Source: Ifrita kowaldi
Taxonomy: Eukaryota > Chordata > Aves > Passeriformes > Cinclosomatidae
DNA length: 64,000 nt
NCBI GenBank assembly: GCA_013398055.1
Contig: VZRS01014892.1
Location: 8,987-72,986 of the forward strand
Direction: 5' to 3'
The notes beneath the pieces are model-generated. The model did no database searches. It was not told the DNA's origin and saw only the letters and a list, made by a program, of their open reading frames with translations. Shown here piece by piece: positions 24,401 to 36,400 of this stretch (position 1 is its first letter; every line of letters starts with the position of its first letter). The position numbers were made by a program, and so were the translations under genes.

Positions 24401-27400
24401 CCACAGGTCCCTGGGCCCTTGTTGTGCCGAGGGTCAGCTCTTCACAGGCTCTGCCCGGGCTCCAGCAGCCGGAGCTCAGCCTGCAGCTCCCACTGCAGCT
24501 GCACCCCAAGCTACCTCAGTGAACGTGTTCCTCAATACTGTGCTTGGGCAGTGGCAAAATCCTCTTTCCTCTTACGTGCAGTCTGGAAAAAATAACTTGT
24601 GCTAAACTAAGGAACAGTTTGATCTGAGATCCAAATTCTTTCAGCATTAGTGAGGTTCCACTAAAACCTTGAAGGGCCTTTATGTTCTGCCCAAATAGTC
24701 TTTGAAAAGCTTATTTGCTGTCTAGATTTGATAGCCTTTACAGTAAACATTGAAATGTTGCTGCTGAATTTTCATCTCAGAGGAAAAAAATGTGATATAT
24801 GGAAAACTTTGCAATTCTGCTTGCGAAGTAAAGGCAACAGGAGCAGTTTGCTAGAGGTGAACAATAGCTAATATATGGTTTCTATACTGGGACTTAACCC
24901 TGCTTTCCTACTCCTAGACAGTCCTATACAGTTTTCCTTAACTGTTAGCAGAACAGTTAATAAGCTTCTCAGCGCTAACAGATGAGAAACTTTACCTTCA
25001 TCCTCATGGTACAGGATAAGACACTGTAGTGTGTAGCCATTCTGGTTACTCTTCGTTCATTCACTGTCTGATCTTTTAAGATGCCTTTGGGCAGTGACAG
25101 CCAGTTCACAAAAGCTCTGCCTTCTCCTAAGTAATTACTGCCTCCCCACTCTTCCCCCCGCCTTTTTCTTTTTAAATTTTGAGAATAATGCCATTCAGTC
25201 TGTTACTCGAAACAAGTGAAAATGATTCAAATGAAGTCTCAGAAGTCACATTTATAGTGTGGTACTCTTGCATGTTAAAAAAGCTGTAGTTACTCTGAGG
25301 TTTGTGTAGCTGAGTAAAGCACAGATCTGCAGTGGATATCTAGGTCTTGGTAATCCCTCATCTACAAACATGACTGCTCCAATTCATGAGGATTTGTTAT
25401 GTTAGTCCATGGACTAACCTCTGTATTGCTTACCATGGCTAGCCGGTCAAAGGAGGGAGGAGCTGATCCCGCCTTCTTCTTTTCTGTTGTCTATGCCTTC
25501 CTTTACTAGAAGCCAAGCCATTTCTTAGGTAATAGCACATTAGCTTGCTGCTTATAGTATCCTAGACCTGCTGTGCTGTTGATACTGTGTTAAGGCTCCT
25601 GACTTCACCCTAGAAGAAGATTTCATATGTAGAACTTGCACAGGACCCCCAGTGCTGACTGATGGGAGTAAAATGCAGCAACTGAAGAGTTAGACTCATC
25701 CAGAGAGCAAGTGAAGAGGTGGATTGCGTTTAAAGGCTGCTACTGGCTGGAAGTAGCAAAGCAACCAAGTGCTGGACTTGATGCCAGTTCAAAGCTGGGA
25801 TTGCCAGTGTATTCCCCAGAATGTGCTGGGTTTAGTGCCTAGCTGCAGACATATAGTGTGCTGGCACTGCAAGCCATTTGTTGCAAGATGGACATAATGC
25901 TGCAAGTAACTTAATTATAGCTCCCTGTGCTTCTCAGTGGGGCATAAGTACAAGGGCTGTCTACCTTCTAATCAGGGCTAATGCCAGGCTCTTCAGCAGA
26001 CAGTCCTAGTTGGTACACGGTTTCATGAGTGCTTTTAGGCAGTTGCACTATGTGCTCTGCAAACAGCCCCACACAGTCAGCCTTCCAGGCTATGGACTGT
26101 TCAAGGACTGGATAAAACACTTGCCAGCAGTTTCTCTGCATACTTACTTTTTTTCCCCTGAAACTTGTAATGACTTTGCCCTAAAGAAGGAAAATTTAAA
26201 AGATTTCATTTAATGCACTAATATATCTAATCAGGCATACACATAAACAGACTTGTTTCTTAGTCTTGAAAGTCAACAAGAACAGTCCATCAAACCTCAC
26301 AGTGGCTTACATTCTAATCTTTTAATCTTGGAGCGTGATAAACCCATCAGTTGCTGAATACAGGACAGCAGTGAAACACTTTTTCACCTATGGATAATGC
26401 GTGTCATAGAATAAGTCAGTAAATACCTTTACTTTTACTTCTTGATGGTTAAAATACTCTTGTCCTCAGAATGAATGTGTCATACAGTCTTCGCAATCTT
26501 GTAACTGCCAAGAGAGTAATGTGGTGCACAGTGCTTCTGCTCTACAGACTTCTCCTGTAATGAGAACAGAACATGTAATGAACTACAAATAGATCTTAAC
26601 ACATCAGCTCCAAGCAATCATTTTTCATATTGCTGGCTTTTCCACTGCTTGAAAAGCCAGAGGATCTTTCTCTCATGCTGGCTGCACAATTTTGGGGATT
26701 AAGACCCCCTGCAAGGCTTGTTCTGCCTCACCCTTGGAGGAATGGCTGTACTGCATTTGCTGCTAATCTCTGAAGTGAGAGGCTTTGGTGCAAACTAAAT
26801 ATATCCTGTTCTTTTCCAGACCACACGAGCAGAGTTTGATTTGCCAGAGTATTCTGTCCGTCGGCGGTACCAAGACTTCGACTGGTTGAGAAACAAGCTG
26901 GAAGAGTCTCAGCCAACGCATCTTATTCCCGTAGGTAGTAAGCAAGAATCTGCTGTTAAGGACAGTTGTGCCTCTGTCGTCCAAGGGTAATACTTGGATG
27001 ATATGTGTCTGGATTTTAAAAACACGACTTCATTCTCTCTGAGTATTTAGAGTTAAATATGGTACTTATAAATTGTCTTATAGTAGAGTGGAAAGAGCTT
27101 CCCATTCCTGACTGGTTAGGAAGCGTAGACTTTTCTTGAGCAGCGCGCCTGAGAGGTGAGCTTTGTCAGCCTCCTGCAGGGCCATACATGTGCTGACTTC
27201 AGTAGTTGCGACACAAAACATTTCATGTGTTTGCTCAGTTATTACGTCTGTATTTCAGAGCATCTGGGGTTATGAAAAGCCACACCTATGTCAGATTCTA
27301 ATCTCGGTTTTCAAGATGGCCTTTTGAGCTGGTTTCACTGGGTTATTTAAAACTATTTGTGCGAACACTTAATAGCCGTGACATTTAATAGCACAGACTT

Positions 27401-30400
27401 GGAAGTCTCAGCCTCTGGCTTGGTAGCTATTGCATGCCTTCAGTAGGTAGAAGTTTACCTAATAAGATTAGCTAAACTACTGCACCTCTTGTTGCTGAAA
27501 CTGGTGATTTGACCACCTTATTTGATGTGAGGAGGTTAGTACTACCTTATATGTTTTTTGTGTGAATAGGTAGGAAACCTGTGAGATCACCACTTTCAGC
27601 CCTTTTGAACAAATAAATTAAAAAAGCCCTATAGGAATTGAATTGTCAGGAAATAGCAACACTGTTACTATACTTTAGCTTGCCTATCTGGGGTGGGTGA
27701 TGTGGTGGAAGTTTCTCTGCCCTCCCTCCCTCCGTCAGCAAGGAGTAGGCTTTGAGAGAAATATTGTTAGGTTGCTCTATGGTTGAGCGCTATTTATAAG
27801 TCCTTTATTATGCTGGGACTTGCCTCAAGTGGAATAATAGCTGAGTCTCTCAGAGATAAGATGTACTTCACAAAATCATGTGACACCACTAACTGGCAGG
27901 AAATATGTTTAGTGAACGGTAGGGAGAAGAAAGACAGTGAGCTTGGTAGCATAAGGTGTAGGCATGTGTAATGTGTTAAGTGCCCTTACTCTTTTCTTAC
28001 TCCCCATTCTCTGAACAGCTGGAACAATCACAGTTAAGTTTCTGCAGATTCTTGGGTTTACTAACAGGCAGCTAGTTCTGCCTGACGCCTGCAAGTCAGT
28101 AAATAATAGTTGAGTAGCAAAAGGTGAGTCACAGCCAGGGAATCAAGCTGCTTTGCTGTGACCAGGAGTTTGTTTAACACAGAGCAGCAAACTTGGCATT
28201 AGTAGCTCTAATACTGGACATGGAACTGGCTGCAGAACAAGCCAGCATCTTAGGTGCCTTTCTTCTAGAAAATCTGGAGATATAAAGACGTGCTGCCCTA
28301 TTTTATCTGTTTATGCACAAGTTAGCAGTCATGGAATCTCCTATTAATCTCCTCCATGCAGGTTATGGTGGGGAGACTGCTAAATGCTTTATGTATTTAT
28401 CATCTAGAAAAAGATGGGGTATAGAAGCTACAGGCAGTTTCAGATGCACTGTGACATAAGTGTGCTCTGAGAAGATGTTTCAAGACAATCTAAGACTATA
28501 TGTATTTGTAATTATGGATGCTGCAATCCCTGAAAGCCTTCTGTTTTAACAAATTATCGGAAGGGAGTTGGTTTCCTAATCTCTATATAGTGATTCTACC
28601 TAAAATTTTCCTGTAGCAAATGATGTGTCTTCTCAGTGCAGTGCGTCATGACAGCCTACACTTAGGAGCCAAAACTAAGCTCAGAATGGGTTCCTTTTCA
28701 TCTCTTCAGTTACTGATAGTTACATTTTCTTTAAAAGATCTGAGACATTCTAATCTTTTCTTTCAGAAAACGGTAAAACTGATGTGAGATCTATCTCTAG
28801 ACTAGAACGGTGAACCTAACGCAGCCAAGGTTCTTGTCCTTGGATGGTCATGTTTGGATACTTGAAGCTATTTCTGACTGCTGTGTGTATTGATTACTTG
28901 AGATGGACCTCCAAAGGCCTAAAATGGAAAGGAATGTACCTATTGCTGTAGTTGAAAGCAGGTTAAATGGCAGAAGTCGTTGTAATAGAGGTGTACTCTT
29001 CTGTGGGTCTCAAATGCTCAGACCTTAGTGATTATTCAGTGCCAGTTTGCATGCGTTTGGTTGAATTAGGGTTCTTTAAATTAGTCTTCCTTTCCCTCTT
29101 TTTTTTCTTTTCTTTAAACATTTTTCTTTTCCTCCTGCATATGGTGCTGAGGTAGTGACTTCCTAGAGTCCCAGCTAAAGTTTACAAAGCAAAGGAAGAG
29201 AGTTTCTTCTTCCCTGAAGACTTATGCGCAAGGCATTATACTTTTGAAGAAGTCTAATGATAGTGTACCTTACACTGGTTTAACTAGAATGACTGACTGA
29301 TTTGAATGCTAAGCATAACAAGGTAGGTCTTAAATTGTAAGAACCAAATACAGTGGTCAAAATGTAGCTGTATTGCAGCGAAGTGGTGCTGGCTGTGCTT
29401 TCCTAGGAGATACAGTCTTCATGTACAACCCACATCAGCTTGGGTATAGTGGGAAAGCAATATGTATAGACTTCTTTTCTTTGATAATTTTTCACAGATT
29501 TTAGATGACAGAGACTCTTTGGAGAGGTGAATCCTGATTCCTGAACTGGGTGAAAATGGCTGTCATTGGTAGCCTTACTGTAAGCAGATTGTCTGGATGG
29601 ACTGGTTCACAAGAATGAAATGCAAAGCACAATTTTAAAATTGATGTTAATCTTGAATCCGTGCTGTCTGTACAGAAAGAAAGCAGATCTAGTGGTAGAG
29701 CTGAAACTAACCATGCTTTAGCTTAAAAAGTTGTCTTCCATCCAAAGTGGTACTTCAGAGTGTGTAATCTAAGTGTAATGGGAGGACTATATAACTAGCA
29801 AGTCTGGAGACAGTCTCGCTTACGTGCCAAGCTGGACTGCAGAGATGAACTGATGGACTCAAGGCAGTAAGATGTAAGAGTGGATGTAGTGCCAGGCTTT
29901 TGTCACTTAAAGAAACATACTGAAGAAAGCCAGCTGTGATAGATGACCAGGTGTGGTCGTACTTCAGAAGAGATCCAGCCGTTTGCTGTGTCAAGCTGCT
30001 GGTTTGTTTTTGCTCAGTGTTCTCAGCAAGGCTATCAGCCTTTTACAGGAGGGCCCTGTTCAAAAGCTCTAAATTGGTCAGAGAGGAGTGTGTGGAGTCA
30101 GTAGAATAGTCAAATTTTCTGAGTTTCCCTAGACTGGGCAGCCTTGCTTCAACACTGGGCGGTGGCGGGGGGGGTCTTCACATTTCTGTTACAAATAGCA
30201 TGCGGCTCTTCTGGCATATCTTTAGAGCTGGACCTTGAACATGGATAGCAGTAGGGAGAACAATCTAAGCTATGTTACAAGTACTTAGTGTGAGTACTGT
30301 CTGACTTCCCTGGTGTGACTCTCAGCTGAAGCCACTCAGTAGAGTGGCTAGCTTTAAGCCAGACCAGCTAAAAAGTAATTCTGAGCACAGCTTGAATCCC

Positions 30401-33400
30401 ATCTGATGCATGGTTCCTGTTAGCAAACATAACGTTTCAGTTCCTGTTAAGGCTGGAATTTGATTGCTTCGTTTGCCTCTGAATAACAAAAGCAAGTGTT
30501 TGGTCTTTTGAATCGTGTGCTGTTTGCTTATCTCTGACAGCCTCTTCCTGAAAAATTTGTGGTGAAGGGTGTTGTTGATCGCTTTTCGGAAGAGTTTGTG
30601 GAGACGAGGAGGAAAGCATTAGACAAGTTCTTGAAGAGAATAACTGATCACCCAGTGCTGTCTTTTAATGAGCACTTCAACGTCTTTCTCACAGCTAAGG
30701 TAAGCCAGTAACTTTCAAATGCTGTTGTTGACAGGAACAAAAGAACAGAAACCCTGCAACCCATTCTAAAATTAAGGTGAAAAGGCATTAACAGAACTAC
30801 ATGTGGACACCAGAGCTTCCTCTAAAATACCAGAGGGTTGTTGGGGACCCTGCCTATTGTATGTGATGGACCCTTATGAGTGACAACAGTATGGGTTCCC
30901 TGTGCTTGAAGGGAAGAGGAATCCTGGCTGCAGATTGATACATTGAATTCCAGACCTGCTTGTTTTGGAGCCTGGAACATACTCCTATTATGCAAGAGAG
31001 ATTAAAAGTTCAGAAAACAGTAGACTTTAAAATCTGGTTTTGGGGAGAAGGGAAGGGGGAGAAGAAGAGAAGTCTCCCTTGCACAAAAGCTTGCAAATTT
31101 CTTGACTTTTTGTCTTGACTGTGCTTTTTATACTGCTTGCACTTGATGCCCTCAAAACTAAGCATGGAGGCCTCATTCTCATTTGTTCTCAGCCAACAGT
31201 TTTGTGCTCATCTTTTGCGTGACTCATGCAGGAATGGTGCAATTTTCTTTGGCTTTCTTTAGAACTGCATTTTAAATCAGACTTGGAGGACCTGCAGCTG
31301 TTCTTGAGTTTTACCAGATACGTGAGAAGAGCTGTAAAAGCACGCCTTTCCTAAGTCACGTTACTCTGGCTCACTTAAATGTGATGTTTGAGCTCACTTC
31401 AGGTTCATGCTCTGCTTGCTGTTAAGAATCAGTCTCCAGTGTTCTTTTATTTCCCCTCCATGGTGAACTTAACCACTGAAACAAGCCAGTAACGCAGAAT
31501 TTGTTTAGCACCTTAAATGTCAGATAGCTCTGTTCTTCTTTTCAGCTGTCCAAGCATGATGCAACTTTTTCTTAGCTGCTTTTTTGTCTTCTTCCACCCC
31601 GTAAAATGAATGTCAAGGGCTTCATCCTCTGCTTTCGGCAGAGTTTGCCTTGAGGTTACAGAGCATCTTGGGATGTGGGGTGAAAGGACAACTGCTCTAG
31701 TGACTGCCTTTAATGTTTGAACTTGGTCTAGTGGAGCAGTGAGTGTCAGTTCAGTGTGCTAGCACTTCAGAAATCAATTACTACAGGAAGTCATAAGATC
31801 ACCTTCTGGTTGAAAAAGAGAAACCAGCATTTCTTCAGGTTCCCTGTTTGGACCTGTAACACAATAGAATGCTTGAGAGAGTGAGTGAATAATTTTGAGT
31901 TCAAGGATCTTTTCTGATGCCTGCTTGCAGCTAGAGCTTACGACATGCGGAAAGCAAAAGTCAAGGAACCACTGCATTTAAATGCAAACATAATAGAAAA
32001 TTGTAGTAGCTGCTAAGATGTCAGGTTTTTGTAATCAGACTTATATTTGACTTATTCTAAGTACTCGGAAGGAATACCGTAGTGCATGTTTTGAAGATAG
32101 CTGCTGGTTTTTTTTTTTTTTTNTTTAGAACACCTAAGATTTTAGTCTAGTCTGTAATATGTCTGAATTCTGGATCTCTACAGGCCTACTTGGTTTGAAC
32201 ACATCTCTTCCTCAGGCTGTATAGGATAAGCTAGTTATAGCTCCTGACGCTGTTTTGAGATGTTGAATACTGACCTCTGCTGGAAGGAATAAAATGAAAA
32301 ATTCACAGCTTTTTGACTAACTAAAAGCATTATTTCTGGTGTACTGTTAAGGTGAAATCCCTTGAAGATTGTAGGCAAACAGTCTTGTTAGTACAGGTTT
32401 TCAGAAACTTGGTTTGTGCAAATGTGTAAAGGAATGTTAAGGAAGTTTTCACTTTCTGTGGAGTAACATGGATGCATCCCACCCAGCCTGAGCTACAGTG
32501 CCTCTTGCAGAGAAGCTTTGCTGGTCTCCCCATGCTGCAGTTTTTCTGTGTGCAGTCTTCACCTGCTTCCTGTGTGACCATGGAACTGGAGTGAGGAGGC
32601 TGCTTACCAAATAAGTGTGCAATGTGTAGCTCTCTACTAGGTCATGAGAGCCAGCTGGTGCATCTGGTTAATACTGGTATTGTGGCTGTGACGTAGACAT
32701 ATGTGTGGATGAATGATGTGAACTGGTTTGGTGGAACCAGCGCTGTAAATATGGCTGCTTCCCTGGTGAGAGTACAGGAACATGGGACAGTATGGCCACA
32801 TGCAAAGTTGGGCTACTTAGTTATTTCTAATGTGCTTCATGCTATTCTCCTGGATAATATACCTCCATCTGGGGGTAGACTTGAAGCTGTGCTCAGCTAT
32901 ACAGCTTATAGAAAGCCTTTGTCCAAGGCTGCATGTCACATGTAATCTCTTGCCTTTACAAGATTGGATCTTGACTGGAAAGTATCCTTCATTGTATTAA
33001 TATTTGAAGATGTAAGTGAGTATTCCTAAATATACTTTTTGTGTGTGTGTTTGATTTGTTTTGTGGTTTTTCTTGGTTTGTTTTGTTTTGTTTTTTGTTT
33101 GTTCTTTGGTTTTTTTGTTTGGTTTGATTTGGGTTTTTTTGGTTTTGGTTTTTGTTTTAATTCCTAGGATCTTAATGCCTACAAAAAGCAAGGAATGGCT
33201 TTGCTGTCAAAGATGGGGGAGTCTGTCAAATATGTTACAGGAGGCTACAAATTAAGAAGTCGGCCACTGGAGTTTGCAGCCATTGGGGATTATCTAGACA
33301 CATTCTCTCTAAAGCTTGGTACCATTGACAGAATAGCACAACGGATCATCAAGGAGCAGTTGGGTAAGGACACAAGGTGTTCCATCGTAATACTTCAGTC

Positions 33401-36400
33401 TGAATGCTCTGTGTCTTACTGTGGGTGATAGCATGATCAAGACAATTTGTGTTGATGATTCTGACCTGTAATAAGTCACATGCAGGGCAAAATCTAATGC
33501 CCGTTCCAGATTTTAAAAAGGCCCAAAACTTAACACAGTATCTGATATTAGTGCAACTCTCCAAATATTTTTTTTAAAGTTGAACTTTTTATACCAACCT
33601 ACTGTCTTACTAGAGTAATTTTTGAAAGAATTTTGGAAGGTGGAAGAACCTGTAGATTCCACCTGGAGGAGTACAAATGGAATTCCTAGACAAAGACAAG
33701 CTTTACAGGCCTGTCTTAGTACAGTAAAGTCTTACATATATTTAAAAAACTAACTTTGGCTACTGCAAAGGTGCAAGAGTCTTTGTATTGGAAGTCTGTA
33801 GGAATGGTAAGTTAAGAAACAAGCAACTTGAACCTGTCACCTCTGCAGCCGTCGAACTCTTTCTATTAAAATGCTAACGCAACACAAGTCTTGACTCCCT
33901 GTGGGGATTAATGTTACTCAAACTTGGTGCATAGTTTCTCCTGTTTTGTGTTTGCACATCTCTGTGCCTTGCTCTTACTCTGTTAATCTAATTTTCCATC
34001 TGCCTCTTGCAGAATACTTGGTGGAACTACGAGAATATGGACCTGTTTATTCAACCTGGGGAGGGCTGGAGGTCGAGCTGTCAGAGCCACTGGAAGGAGT
34101 GTCTGCCTGTATTGGGAATTGCTGCACAGCTCTTGAAGAACTCAGTGAGGACATGACAGAAGACTTCCTGCCTGTGCTTAGGGAATACATATTGTATGCT
34201 GAGTCAATGAAGGTAAAAGAGAGCCCTGTGTCAGAAAGTGCTGTCATTGTGTTTTCCTGGAATTAGCAAGTTCGTTCTTTTTAACAGTGAGACATGCTGG
34301 TAGTGGGAAAAGTGAGGAAGTAAATAATACATTAAGTAGGAGGATACTTTCACAGTCAAAACAAAACCAGGTATGTTTAATAGCTGGGTACTGCATGGGT
34401 AGCATTATCTGTCTGCTCTGCTCTTCAGTCAAGCTAGGGTTAGTGTTGTAGGGTGTATGCAACATGTTGTGGAGTTACCCCTTCATTGGTGTGGCAGGTG
34501 GTACGCTATAGGAGACATCTTGTGGCTGCCTAGAATCTTGTCTTTGATTTGAAACCAGTTGTGCTTCAGCTCTTCTTGACAGGGTCTGCCTGGCCCTACA
34601 GGAATGACAGCACAGGAATTTCTGTCACTTGTATGTAGCAGAGTTGGGTGCCTTGTTTTAGAATCATGTGTCCAAATGACAGACATGACTTCCTCTGTCA
34701 TTCCCATACCCTAGGCATGATCTGTCTGTCGTTAAGTTCTGCATACCAAGTAACTGCTTAAAGATGGTATTCTGTGACTCTAAGAACTTGGTGTTTTACT
34801 GCTTACACAGACGTAATAAAAGCTACTTTAATGTGGGTTTCATTCTCTTGAAGTTAAGGAGTATTGGTAATCAATCACATCTAATGGGGTATTTTTTTTA
34901 TATTATTTTTATAAATTTTTTAAATTTATAAATTTTTATATTTTTATATTACTGGGTAAACTTCACTAAAAAATTATATCAAGGACTTTACTTTGTCCAT
35001 CGGAGCTTTTCACTACATGCCCATGGCACAGTATGTGTTAACAGTCTCTCTGTAGGGGACGAACAGACAAATTCCTTCTGAAGACTTTCCACTTGGAACA
35101 ACTGTTAGAAGGCTATGATACACATTCCTTTACAGATCTAACAGCTGGTTATAAACTTAACAGTCTGAACATGGTAGTCCTTCTCCATCTTCATCTCGTC
35201 CTATGCTTCTCAAACTGAGAACTGAAACACTTACTTGTAGATATCTTTTCCCAACTTCAGGAGCTGTACATCTCCTGTGTGGCTAAAGTATTCTTGCAGG
35301 TGGCTTTGCACTAATTCCCTGACTATGTTCTTTGCTTTTGTCACCATGGATTTGACCTCAGCATGAATGAAGTGTATTTTCTTTATGGGTTTATTGACAG
35401 TAAAGTATTACTTGAACACAGTGAGCTGTAGGAAGTCTTGTCTCAGGATGTTTGGACTGTAGGAAATGGAGGTGGATGGAGTGTGCTTACAAATAAACAG
35501 AGCATGAGGCTAGTGATTAAATACTTTAACTCAGAACATCTAGCTTTTGATGCTAAAAATGCCTACCAAAGATGGCGTCTGAAGGGGCAAGCTGAGTTGT
35601 GAGAGGTGCTCTTCACAAATATAGCAGGGGAAATTCTTTTGAGCTAAAAAGCAAGGGTTTCTTTAGCTGAAGAGGTACTTTAGGCAGATAATCACCACTT
35701 ACCACAGGCAGCGTGGCATTACAGACTTGCACCTAGGCTTCCTTTTGGCCTTTTAGAGCCCTTTTGTAATGGCACTGTCTCCAAGCCAACAGTTACTTAG
35801 CTGTCTAAAGTACTTCTTCAGCTAAAGAAACCCTTGCTTTCTAGCTTGAGCTTTTTAAACTGTGGACTTGACTTTCTAGTGCTCTGAAGGATTATGCTGT
35901 TTAGTGTCTGGCTTGGGCATCTTACTAGCTTTACTCAGACTAAAAATTTGAAAATGAACAAAAGCTACTGTTAGCCAAGACTGTTCGTATTTTCCTTCCC
36001 TCTCAAATAGCAAAACTGAACTCTCTCAGGTTCTACAAAGCGCAGTTTTCGTCTGCTAGGAAATGTCAGCCTGTTGCTCTTTCTGAAGTGAGCAGCTACT
36101 GAACTGTCTTTGCAGAATCCGTAACACCAAGGAAGTAACCAAGGTTAGTAAGGAGGCTACATTTGGAGTGCAGGAGGCTTTCTGTTGAAAGGGGCATCCT
36201 CTTCACTTGCAGTGCATTCCACTTCATCAGCTGCTGTGAGGACTGCCTGTGAGATGAAAGTCTGTTTGGGTCTTTCAGAGCACATCTTTTGCACAGGTTG
36301 CTTGATGGACGGTAAGTCTTCAGGTACTAGGAGTTCAGTGCAACCTGGATTAGCTTTCTTTGCTGCACACTGTACCACTGGTGCAGGTATGGGAACGTGA

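Larger units (their letters stand above)
20401..26819 (+). other. SNX30: SNX30 intron 2
   Basis: 6.4-kb phase-0 intron. It holds a T-rich tract at 20621-20664 and a GC-rich LTR-like block at about 24010-24610. The flanking stretches 20665-24009 and 24611-26819 show nothing recognisable beyond ordinary intronic sequence. Confidence 0.88.

Noticed and set aside
35641..35847. Calling the hairpin a microRNA gene
   Set aside because: The arms are much longer than a typical pre-miRNA stem and the loop exceeds 100 bases. No evidence of a mature product can be read from the sequence.
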